From assembly GCA_015485375.1 (NCBI GenBank), contig WFTU01000221.1:1-22161 (forward strand): 22,161 nt of DNA. The letters run 5' to 3'. How positions within the stretch are numbered: the stretch's first letter is position 1; each line of letters opens with the position of its first letter. The stretch comes from Paracoccaceae bacterium (lineage in GTDB: Bacteria; Pseudomonadota; Alphaproteobacteria; Rhodobacterales; Rhodobacteraceae). Under the pieces are notes generated by a model that was not told the origin of the DNA, made no database searches, and saw only the letters and a list, made by a program, of their open reading frames with translations. The position numbers and the translations under genes were made by a program. This document shows, in pieces, positions 15,056-21,849 of the stretch.

Positions 15056-15880
15056 ATGTCCAGTATTCTTACAAACAACAGTGCGATGGTTGCTCTTCAG
15101 ACACTGAAAAGCATCAATTCCAATCTGGCCGATACGCAGAAGGCGATCTCGACCGGTAAAGACATCTCCTCCGCCAAGGATAACTCCGCGGTCTGGGCCA
15201 TCTCGAAGGTAATGGAGTCCGACGTTAGCGGTTTCAAGGCCATCAGTTCGTCGCTGGCTCTTGGCCAGTCGACTGTCGCGGTGGCAACCGCGGGCGCGGA
15301 GCAGGTCACCGACCTTCTCAACCAGATGAAAGAAAAGGTGGTCGCGGCAACTGGCGAAAACGTCGACAACGCCAAAATTACCGCCGATGTAAACGAACTG
15401 AAAAACCAGATCACCTCGATCATTGGCGCTGCCCAGTTCAACGGCGCAAACCTTCTCAATACCGCCGGCGGGAATATCACGGTCCTGTCCTCGCTCGATC
15501 GCGATGCCACAGGCACGGTGACGGCGTCAAATATCACGGTTGCTTCGGTGGATTTCGAGGCGGGCCTCGACCTGACAACGATCGATGTGTCCACGTCGGC
15601 GGCGGCGGATACCTCTCTGGCAGCCATGGAAACCCTGATCCAGACGGCTGTTGACGGGGCGGCAGCACTCGGCGCCTCCCAGAGCCGGATCAGCGCCCAG
15701 AGCGATTTTGTCTCCAAGCTGACCGACGCCATGAAGTCCGGTATCGGGGCGCTGGTAGATGCCGATATGGAAGCCGCCTCCGCGCGTTTGCAGGCCCTTC
15801 AGGTCCAGCAGCAGCTGGGTGTGCAGTCTCTGTCCATCGCCAATCAGGGCGCACAGTCTATCCTGTCGCTGTTCCGGTAA
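15056..15880 (+). CDS. fliC: Flagellin
   Basis: This is the filament subunit. The 274-residue protein shows the conserved D0/D1 N-terminal helices (SSILTNNSAMVALQTLKSINSNL, ISTGKDISSAKDNSAVWAIS, GQSTVAVATAGAEQVTDLL) and the C-terminal helix pair (VSKLTDAMKSGIGALVDADMEAASARLQALQVQQQLGVQSLSIANQGAQSILSLFR). The middle variable region (about 135-200) is very short, so surface domains D2/D3 are essentially missing, as in many Rhodobacterales flagellins. It has no signal peptide, consistent with type III export. ATG 15056 follows AAGGA by 8 nt. It is the only flagellin gene in the window and is followed by flaF and flbT, its post-transcriptional regulators. Its long leader carries a CtrA-like box and hairpins. 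Confidence 0.97.
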   Translation: MSSILTNNSAMVALQTLKSINSNLADTQKAISTGKDISSAKDNSAVWAISKVMESDVSGFKAISSSLALGQSTVAVATAGAEQVTDLLNQMKEKVVAATGENVDNAKITADVNELKNQITSIIGAAQFNGANLLNTAGGNITVLSSLDRDATGTVTASNITVASVDFEAGLDLTTIDVSTSAAADTSLAAMETLIQTAVDGAAALGASQSRISAQSDFVSKLTDAMKSGIGALVDADMEAASARLQALQVQQQLGVQSLSIANQGAQSILSLFR

Positions 15881-15889
15881 ATCCGGTCC

Positions 15890-15948
15890 GCCGGGCGTAT
15901 CCATTTCGCCCGGCGTATCCATAGCGTTTCCGGAATGATTGCTTCCGG
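15890..15948 (+). repeat. Hairpins and an 11-bp direct repeat between fliC and flaF
   Basis: GCCGGGCG (15890-15897) pairs with CGCCCGGC (15907-15914) over 8 bp around a 9-nt loop. A second stem is CCGGAA (15930-15935) with TTCCGG (15943-15948). GGCGTATCCAT occurs twice (15894-15904 and 15912-15922). There is no T run, so partial termination or stabilisation of the fliC mRNA 3' end is more likely than full termination. Confidence 0.6.
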
Positions 15949-15969
15949 GACAAACGAACGGAGCGCCCC

Positions 15970-16350
15970 ATGAATATAGCTGCACTCGCCCAATCGGTCT
16001 ATTCGGACGCACAGGCGCCGACGAGAACCGAGCGCGCCACCGAATATCAGGCCTTTGCCAGAATTACCCGACGCCTGTCTGCTGCAGGAACATCGGGTTC
16101 GGCAAAGTTTCCGGAACTCGTGGCCGCAGTTCATGACAACCGCCGCCTGTGGAATATTCTGGCAATCGATGTTGCCAGTTCCGACAACACGCTTCCGGCC
16201 GAATTGCGCGCCCGGATATTCTATCTGGCCGAGTTTACAGAATTGCACAGCGCCAAGGTGCTTTCCCGGGAACAGGATGCCTCTGCTTTGATTGATATCA
16301 ATATGGCTGTAATGCGCGGCCTGAGCGGATCGACGGAGGGGAGTTCATGA
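15970..16350 (+). CDS. flaF: Flagellin biosynthesis regulator FlaF
   Basis: FlaF promotes flagellin synthesis or secretion in Alphaproteobacteria and acts in balance with FlbT. The 126-residue cytoplasmic, mostly helical protein matches the family along its length. It shows ERATEYQAFARITRRLSAA, then FPELVAAVHDNRRLWNILAIDVASSDNTLPAELRARIFYLAEFTELHSAKVL, with the conserved NRRLWN and LPAELRARI stretches. The C-terminal tail is slightly longer than in Caulobacter (GLSGSTEGSS). It begins 89 nt after fliC, beyond two hairpins, so its level may be set separately from fliC by partial read-through. Its stop overlaps the flbT start (ATGA at 16347-16350), which implies coupled translation of the two opposing regulators. 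Confidence 0.95.
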   Translation: MNIAALAQSVYSDAQAPTRTERATEYQAFARITRRLSAAGTSGSAKFPELVAAVHDNRRLWNILAIDVASSDNTLPAELRARIFYLAEFTELHSAKVLSREQDASALIDINMAVMRGLSGSTEGSS

Positions 16351-16748
16351 GTGGCCTCGTTCTGAAACTCCGCCCCGGAGAGCGCGTATTGATCAACGGT
16401 GTTGTCATGCAAAACGGTGACCGGCGCGCCAAGCTGAATATCCTTACCTCCGGCGCCCATGTTCTTCGCCTGCGAGACGCCATTCACCCTGACGAGGCAA
16501 ATACGCCGGTTCGCCGGGTCTGTTACATCGCGCAACTCGTTCTTGCCGGAGAAGCCGACCCGAGCCGTGCGCGCAAGCAGCTTCTGAGCGGTATCGAGCA
16601 GCTGAGCCAGGTGTTTACCGACACCGACAGCCGCACCCATCTGAACGATGCGACCGCGCATGTTGTCGAAAGCAGGTTCTACCCCGCCCTCAAGGCTCTG
16701 CGGGGACTTCTCGCACGGGAACAACGCTTGATGGAACGGGCGCAATGA
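16347..16748 (+). CDS. flbT: Flagellin mRNA regulator FlbT
   Basis: FlbT is a small RNA-associated regulator that in Caulobacter lowers flagellin mRNA stability or translation until the hook is complete. The 133-residue protein fits the family: LVLKLRPGERVLINGVVMQNGDRRAKLNIL at the N-terminus, HVLRLRDAIHPDEANTPVRRVCYIAQLVLAGEADP in the middle, and a helical C-terminal half. The start ATG 16347 follows GGAGGGGAG and overlaps the flaF stop; its own stop overlaps the following gene (ATGA at 16745-16748). The structured leader of fliC upstream is a plausible target. Assignment is firm; the target is inferred. Confidence 0.95.
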   Translation: MSGLVLKLRPGERVLINGVVMQNGDRRAKLNILTSGAHVLRLRDAIHPDEANTPVRRVCYIAQLVLAGEADPSRARKQLLSGIEQLSQVFTDTDSRTHLNDATAHVVESRFYPALKALRGLLAREQRLMERAQ

Positions 16749-17581
16749 GCGACTTTATCGCGACAATTCCGGTCTCCGGCTATGCGGGCTGGCGGTTCCT
16801 CGAGCGCACGGTCGAGCGTCAACAACGGGCGTTCGACAATTCGGCGCAAGTCAAACGCGATCTCGAATATTTTAACGCCAATATAGCGAATGCCACCACG
16901 GCCGAGAATCTCGTCGCCGACCGTCGTCTTTTGAGGGTTGCGCTTGGGGCCTTCGGGCTTGATGACGATATCAGCAAGAAAGCCTATGTACTGAAAGTTC
17001 TGTCCGAAGGCACAGAGGCGAAGCAGGCTTTTGCAAACCGTCTTGTCGACAAACGATACCGCGCGTTCGCCGAGGCTTTCGGATATGGAAACAGGCTTGG
17101 CGCGAAGGTAAAAGACGCAGGCTTCGCGCAAACTATTTCAGAACGTTACAGGATACGCCAGTTCGAGGTTGCGATCGGGGAGGCCGATCAGTCGATGCGC
17201 CTCGCTATGGGGTTCTCCAGACAAATTCCCGAGTTACTGAATTCGGCGACGACGGACTCTTCTGCGTGGTTTCAAATTCTCGGAAACCCACCGCTGCGCG
17301 CGGTGTTCGAAACGGCCTACGGTTTGCCGCGGAGTTTCGGGGCTCTCGACGTTGATCGCCAACGGGAAATTCTGCGCGACAAAACAAACCGGCTTACGGG
17401 AGATCCGGCGGCTCAGGGCTTTCGTGATCCTGCAAATGTTGAGAAACTGCTCCAGCGGTTTTTTTTGCGCAAACAAATGGCCGAAGGCCCTTCTGCAGGC
17501 GTTCGTGGTTCTGCGGCACTTTCCCTTTTGACAAATGCTGCTGGCAGTATGGCGAGCCTGTTCCAGTCGCGATTGAACTGA
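16745..17581 (+). CDS. DUF1217-type flagellar cluster protein
   Basis: The 278-residue protein fits the DUF1217 family, which in Rhodobacterales and rhizobia is encoded in flagellar clusters but whose biochemical role I do not know. Visible landmarks are the N-terminal SGYAGWRFLERTVERQQRAFDNSAQVKRDLEYFNANI and LVADRRLLRVALGAFGLDDDISKKAYVLKVL. The second part, QILGNPPLRAVFETAYGLPRSFGALDVDRQREIL, repeats the same theme, as if two related helical units were joined. No signal peptide or membrane segment is evident. The ATG overlaps the flbT stop, so it belongs to the flagellin regulatory operon. A T-rich stretch after the gene has no convincing stem. The family name is from memory and should be confirmed by a profile search. 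Confidence 0.8.
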   Translation: MSDFIATIPVSGYAGWRFLERTVERQQRAFDNSAQVKRDLEYFNANIANATTAENLVADRRLLRVALGAFGLDDDISKKAYVLKVLSEGTEAKQAFANRLVDKRYRAFAEAFGYGNRLGAKVKDAGFAQTISERYRIRQFEVAIGEADQSMRLAMGFSRQIPELLNSATTDSSAWFQILGNPPLRAVFETAYGLPRSFGALDVDRQREILRDKTNRLTGDPAAQGFRDPANVEKLLQRFFLRKQMAEGPSAGVRGSAALSLLTNAAGSMASLFQSRLN

Positions 17582-17616
17582 GCGAAGACAATATTGCGGC
17601 TCGCACTGCATTTTTC

Positions 17617-17646
17617 TTGGTATACCCCGATATTTTTCGCTAGTCT
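17617..17646 (+). promoter_or_regulatory. Possible promoter for the sensor module
   Basis: TTGGTA (17617-17622) and TAGTCT (17641-17646), separated by 18 bp, resemble a weak housekeeping -35/-10 pair about 42 bp upstream of the receiver gene. The match is only moderate, but the AT-rich 106-bp gap after the flagellar operon is the natural place for a promoter. Confidence 0.3.
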
Positions 17647-17687
17647 GCACCGAAGGCAGTCGTCGAACTGTCAGGAAGGGGTGCTGA

Positions 17688-18047
17688 GTGTCCAAGCGTA
17701 TTCTGATTGTCGAAGACGAACCGAACATCGTCGAATCTCTGTCTTTCCTGCTTGAGCGTTCGGGCTTTACCGTGTTCGCCATTGACGATGGCGCACAAGC
17801 TATCGCGCAGGTATCGGAAACGAAACCGGACCTGGTGATCCTTGATGTGATGCTTCCCAATCGTTCCGGATTCGACATTCTGCGTGAACTGAAGCAGGAT
17901 CCGGGGGGGCCGTTTGTCCTGATGCTGACCGCAAAAGGACAAAGCCGGGACCGACAGCAAGCCGAAGAAATCGGCGTTGACCACTTTATCACCAAACCGT
18001 TTTCCAACACCGAAATTGTCGCGACTGTCGAGGAAATTCTGGCATGA
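17688..18047 (+). CDS. Stand-alone receiver-domain response regulator
   Basis: The 119-residue protein is a CheY-like receiver with nothing attached. It has acidic Asp10/Glu11 (LIVEDEP), phospho-acceptor Asp53 (LVILDVMLPNRSGFDIL), Thr81 (MLTAKG) and Lys103 (TKPFSN). With no DNA-binding output domain, it should act by protein contact or as a phosphate relay. It starts with GTG 17688 behind GGAAGGGG. Its stop overlaps the start of a small membrane-protein gene (ATGA at 18044-18047), which in turn nearly touches a symporter-type histidine kinase, so that kinase is the likely phosphate donor. It is not the motor CheY by context, although it lies just beyond the flagellar block. Confidence 0.9.
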   Translation: MSKRILIVEDEPNIVESLSFLLERSGFTVFAIDDGAQAIAQVSETKPDLVILDVMLPNRSGFDILRELKQDPGGPFVLMLTAKGQSRDRQQAEEIGVDHFITKPFSNTEIVATVEEILA

Positions 18048-18292
18048 AGGAGAAGGACCGCGATCTCGCCGAAAGAGCTTTCCGCCGCCGCCGCCGTCAG
18101 GATGCGGCGCTGGTTCTGCCGGTTTTCGGAATCATCATGCTGATGACGCCGGTTCTCCAGCTGTTTTCCCGGGACGCGAAGATTTTCGGGGCGCCGCTGC
18201 CGTTTGTCTATGTTTTCGGCATGTGGATACTTCTTATCATTCTGGCCAAACGCCTGTCCCGACTGCTGACAAAGGGCGACGAGGGAGACTGA
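18044..18292 (+). CDS. Small two-helix membrane protein, likely partner of the symporter-type kinase
   Basis: The 82-residue product has a very basic N-terminus (RAFRRRRRQ, about 12-19) and two transmembrane helices (about 21-40, ALVLPVFGIIMLMTPVLQLF, and 51-69, PLPFVYVFGMWILLIILAK), with a GAPLPFVYVFG turn before the second. I recognise no named family with certainty. The build and place resemble the small accessory subunits (such as DUF485, DUF4212 and DUF3311 types) encoded beside sodium/solute symporters. Here the neighbour is a symporter fused to a kinase. It overlaps the receiver stop and ends one base before the apparent kinase start, so all three are probably translated together. Function is inferred from build and context only. 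Confidence 0.75.
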   Translation: MKEKDRDLAERAFRRRRRQDAALVLPVFGIIMLMTPVLQLFSRDAKIFGAPLPFVYVFGMWILLIILAKRLSRLLTKGDEGD

Positions 18293-18293
18293 T

Positions 18294-21020
18294 CTGCTAA
18301 CCTTCAACATCCTTCTCGCTGCCAGCATCGGCTATGTTGCTCTGCTTTTCACCATCGCTTTCTGGGCCGAAAGCCGGGCGCGCCGCGGGCAGCTCGGATG
18401 GTTGCGCTCCCCGCTCGTCTATACGCTTTCGATTTCGGTCTATGCTACTGCATGGACATTCTACGGCGCCGTTGGTTCCGCTGCCCGTAACGGTCTAGAA
18501 TTCGTCACCATCTACCTCGGCCCGACGCTTGTCTTTATCGGTTGGTGGTGGCTTTTGCGCAAACTCCTGCGGATCGGGCGAACACAGCGCATCACCTCCA
18601 TCGCCGACCTGATTTCCTCCCGCTACGGCAAAAGCGCCACCCTCGGCGTGGTCGTAACCCTGCTCGCTGTCATCGGATCGACCCCCTATATCGCGCTACA
18701 GCTCCAGTCTATCACAACCAGCCTGTCGGTGTTTTCCCCCGCCGATACCGGCTTTTCAAACGCGAACGTCTCCGCCTTCTGGATCGCGGCCGTTCTGGCC
18801 GTATTTACCATCCTGTTCGGCACCCGGAATGTCGATGCGAACGAACGTCACCACGGGGTGGTTACCGCCATCGCGCTCGAGGCCGTGGTGAAGCTTTTCG
18901 CCCTGCTCGCCGTCGGTATTTTCGTTGTCTGGGGCATCGGAGACGGCCCCGCCGGTATTTTTTCCCGCATGTCGCCGGAAATGCTGCACACCGAGTCCAT
19001 TTTCGGCCCGCGCTGGGTCGCACTGACATTCCTTTCGGCCACGGCGATCATCACCCTTCCGCGGATGTTCCAGGTGACCATCGTCGAAAACTCCGACGAG
19101 CGCCACCTTGCCACCGCCAGCTGGGCCTTCCCGCTCTACCTGTTCCTGATGAGTCTTTTCGTCCTGCCCATCGCCATCGCGGGCCAGTCGATTTTGCCCG
19201 AGGGCGCAAACCCCGACCTTTTCGTCCTTACCGTGCCGCTGGCCGAGGGGCAGAACGCCCTTGCCCTTCTTGCCTTCCTCGGCGGCTTTTCCTCCGCGAC
19301 ATCCATGGTGATTGTCGCGGCCATTGCCCTGTCGACCATGGTTTCGAACCATATCGTCATGCCGCTCTGGCTCCGCTACGGCAAGGGCCGGATTTCCACC
19401 AGTGGCGACGTGCGCAACGTCCTGTTGCTCAGCCGCCGCATGAGCATCGCCGGTCTGCTCCTGCTCGGGTATTTCTACTTCCGTCTTACCGGTGGCTCCA
19501 GCGCGCTCGCTTCCATCGGCCTGATTTCTTTCGCCGGTGTCGCGCAAATTCTGCCCAGCCTGCTCGGCGGTATATTCTGGCGCAGTGCCACGCGCACCGG
19601 GGCGCTCGCCGGGCTCGGGGCCGGTTTTGCGTTCTGGGCCTACACCCTGTTTTTGCCCAGCTTCGAGGGCAGCTTTATCCTTTCTTCCGACACCATCGAA
19701 TACGGGTTGTTCGGCCTGTCGTGGCTGCGGCCGCAGGAGCTTTTCGGCCTGAGCGGCTACGACCCGCTGGTCCACAGCATGTTCTGGTCGCTCGGGATCA
19801 ACACAGTGCTGTTCATCGGCCTGTCCCTTGTCGTCACCCCGCGCCAGCTCGAACGCATTCAGGGCGCGCAGTTCGTCGATGTTTTCCGGCAGTCCGACAG
19901 TCGCTCCTCCGGCATTGTCATTCGTCGCTCCGCAACCTCCGAGGATCTGTTCACCCTCGCGCAGCGGATCCTCGGCACTATGCCCGCGCATCGCCTGTTC
20001 ACCCAGGCCGCCAGCGAGCAGGGCCGCCCGTCCGGCCTGCCGGAACCGACCGATAGTTTTATCGGGTTGCTTGAACGTGAACTGACCGGCAGTGTCGGCG
20101 CGGCCTCGGCGCATGCGATGGTGTCGCAAATTGCCGGAGGTGGCACGGTTTCGGTCGAGGAACTGATGAAAATCGCTGACGAAACAGCACAAATCATGGA
20201 ATACTCCCAACAGCTTGAGCAACAGTCGCGCGAGTTGGCCGAAACTGCCAAAAAATTGCGTCAGGCCAATGCCCAGCTGACCGAGATCGGGGCGCAGAAG
20301 GATGCCTTCCTGTCGCAAATTTCGCACGAGTTACGCACGCCGATGACATCCATTCGCTCTTTTTCCGAGATACTTCAGAACGAGGAAGATATCACGACCG
20401 AGCAGGCCCAGCGTTTTGTCGGCATCATCAACGCCGAAAGCCAGCGCTTGACCCGCCTGCTCGACGAGATTCTGGACCTCAGCTTTCTGGAATCCGGCCG
20501 CGTCAAATGGAACCTTGCGCCGGTGTCGCTCACCGAGGTCATCGATCATGCGTTGGCCAGCGTCGAGGGGCAGCGCGCGGAGGGCGACGTGAAAATCCTC
20601 CGGCGGGGTGACTCCGATGTGACCGTGCAGGCGGATTTCGATCGCTTGGCACAGGTGTTTATCAACCTTCTGTCCAACGCCATCAAATATGGCGGCGCCG
20701 ACGAGCCGGAAATCACGATTCATGTACGCAAGGTTGGCAAAATTGCCATGATCGGGGTGATCGACAACGGTGTCGGCATCCGCCCCGAGGATCGCGAGAA
20801 GGTGTTCGAGAAATTCTCGCGCCTGTCCGAAATCACCCTTGCGGGCAGCGCCGGTCTCGGCCTGCCGATCAGCCGCGAAATCATGCGCAACCTTGGAGGA
20901 GACCTGACCGTCGAGGAAAATGCCCCCGGTGCCGTTTTCCGGATTACTGTGCCGCTCGCCAGTTCCCGAGGATTTCCTGCCCCGTCATCAGATCCAGATG
21001 CGCGCCGCCGCCGTTCTTGA
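18294..21020 (+). CDS. Symporter-type (SSF) sensor histidine kinase, CbrA/CrbS-like
   Basis: The roughly 908-residue protein joins a sodium/solute symporter domain of about 12-13 helices (about 1-520) to a possible STAC-like helical linker (about 540-630), a coiled coil, and a histidine kinase. Kinase motifs are the H box ISHELRTPMTSIRSFSEIL (His678), the N box INLLSNAIKYG (Asn795), DNGVGI (Asp824) and GSAGLGLPIS. CbrA and CrbS kinases of this build sense or transport small nutrients such as histidine or acetate; the ligand here is unknown. No ATG, GTG or TTG exists in frame between the TGA at 18267 and TTG 18402. Starting at 18402 would cut off the first helix (LLTFNILLAASIGYVALLFTIAFWAE), so CTG 18294, behind GGGAG, is the likely start. 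The last 25 codons overlap the opposite-strand gene. Confidence 0.88.
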   Translation: MLTFNILLAASIGYVALLFTIAFWAESRARRGQLGWLRSPLVYTLSISVYATAWTFYGAVGSAARNGLEFVTIYLGPTLVFIGWWWLLRKLLRIGRTQRITSIADLISSRYGKSATLGVVVTLLAVIGSTPYIALQLQSITTSLSVFSPADTGFSNANVSAFWIAAVLAVFTILFGTRNVDANERHHGVVTAIALEAVVKLFALLAVGIFVVWGIGDGPAGIFSRMSPEMLHTESIFGPRWVALTFLSATAIITLPRMFQVTIVENSDERHLATASWAFPLYLFLMSLFVLPIAIAGQSILPEGANPDLFVLTVPLAEGQNALALLAFLGGFSSATSMVIVAAIALSTMVSNHIVMPLWLRYGKGRISTSGDVRNVLLLSRRMSIAGLLLLGYFYFRLTGGSSALASIGLISFAGVAQILPSLLGGIFWRSATRTGALAGLGAGFAFWAYTLFLPSFEGSFILSSDTIEYGLFGLSWLRPQELFGLSGYDPLVHSMFWSLGINTVLFIGLSLVVTPRQLERIQGAQFVDVFRQSDSRSSGIVIRRSATSEDLFTLAQRILGTMPAHRLFTQAASEQGRPSGLPEPTDSFIGLLERELTGSVGAASAHAMVSQIAGGGTVSVEELMKIADETAQIMEYSQQLEQQSRELAETAKKLRQANAQLTEIGAQKDAFLSQISHELRTPMTSIRSFSEILQNEEDITTEQAQRFVGIINAESQRLTRLLDEILDLSFLESGRVKWNLAPVSLTEVIDHALASVEGQRAEGDVKILRRGDSDVTVQADFDRLAQVFINLLSNAIKYGGADEPEITIHVRKVGKIAMIGVIDNGVGIRPEDREKVFEKFSRLSEITLAGSAGLGLPISREIMRNLGGDLTVEENAPGAVFRITVPLASSRGFPAPSSDPDARRRRS

Positions 21021-21849
21021 ACAGGGTGATATCGGCGTCGTTGGTCCGCCCTTCCGCCCCGTTCGCCAGATCATACAGATCGCCCAGAACGTCGGTCTCG
21101 GCAATCGCGCCGCTGGCAATCGGGATCATCAACTCGCCGATGTGGTTGATGGTCGTCGCGCGACTGTCCACGAACACCTTTGCCCGCTGCATCGCCAGAT
21201 CGTCAGCTTCGCGCATGTCGGCCTTGAAAGCGCCGATCAGGTCGATGTGCTGCCCCTCGCGCAGCCATTTCCCTTTCAGGATCGGCTCTGAAATCATGGT
21301 TGCACAGGAGACTATATCCGCCGCGCGCACCGCGCTTTCCAGATCGTCGGCAACCGCAACGCCCAGCGCCTCCGCCTTGCTGCGGGTGCGGTTCCAGACG
21401 GTGATTTCAATGCCGGGAAACACGGCGGAATAAGCCTCGATCAACGAAGCCGCTACAGCCCCCGCTCCGACAATCAGCAAGCGGCGCGAGTCCGGCCGTG
21501 CCAGCAGCTTCGCTCCCAGCACCGAATCCGCCGCCGTTTTCCATTTGGTTACCAGACCGGAATCGATCACTGCCTCGACGGTTCCGGTTTCATCCTCGAA
21601 CAAAACCATCGCGCCGTGGACGCTCGGCAAACCCTTGTCGGCATTGGCAGGCACAACCGTCACCGATTTCACTGCCACCCCGAACCCGTCGATCCATGCC
21701 GCGCGGGACAACAGCGTATCCGCGCCGCGCTGCACGAACTGGTCCGCGATTTGCGGTGCGGCGAGGCGATGCCCGTCCAGCAGCGCCGCAACCATCCGGT
21801 TCCAGTCCAGCAGGTGTTCGACGTCTTCGGCGCGGATATACGGAACCAT
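20944..21849 (-). CDS. Ornithine cyclodeaminase / mu-crystallin family protein
   Basis: The 301-residue enzyme belongs to the family of NAD(P)-linked ornithine cyclodeaminases, alanine dehydrogenases and ketimine reductases. It shows FGVAVKSVTVVPANADKGLPSVHGAMVLFEDETG with the substrate-binding Lys61, then VIDSGLVTKWKTAADSVLGAKLLA. The Rossmann nucleotide site is LLIVGAGAVAASLIEAY (GAGAVA, 128-133), followed by HIDLIGAFKADMREAD. In classical members the second motif reads RTAA; here it is KTAA (Lys104), so substrate use may differ and true ornithine activity is not assured. ATG 21849 directly abuts the stop of the upstream aminotransferase gene (TAG then ATG), so the two are probably co-translated. 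Its end overlaps the kinase gene tail to tail by 77 bp. Confidence 0.88.
   Translation of the reverse strand: MVPYIRAEDVEHLLDWNRMVAALLDGHRLAAPQIADQFVQRGADTLLSRAAWIDGFGVAVKSVTVVPANADKGLPSVHGAMVLFEDETGTVEAVIDSGLVTKWKTAADSVLGAKLLARPDSRRLLIVGAGAVAASLIEAYSAVFPGIEITVWNRTRSKAEALGVAVADDLESAVRAADIVSCATMISEPILKGKWLREGQHIDLIGAFKADMREADDLAMQRAKVFVDSRATTINHIGELMIPIASGAIAETDVLGDLYDLANGAEGRTNDADITLFKNGGGAHLDLMTGQEILGNWRAAQ

Noticed and set aside
17582..17640. Intrinsic terminator after the DUF1217-type gene
   Set aside because: There are T runs, but I found no stem longer than 3-4 bp directly before them.
17234..18328. 364-codon minus-strand frame covering the receiver and small membrane gene
   Set aside because: Ser/Arg-rich translation without motifs, opposite to three well-supported coupled genes.
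18542..20056. 504-codon frame on the plus strand
   Set aside because: Same region in another frame; Arg/Pro/His-rich translation with no recognisable domain.
18756..20327. Long open frame (523 codons) on the minus strand
   Set aside because: It lies antisense inside the symporter-type kinase gene; the composition is low-complexity (Gly, Glu, Gln, Arg) with no family motif. It is a shadow of the codon bias of the real gene.
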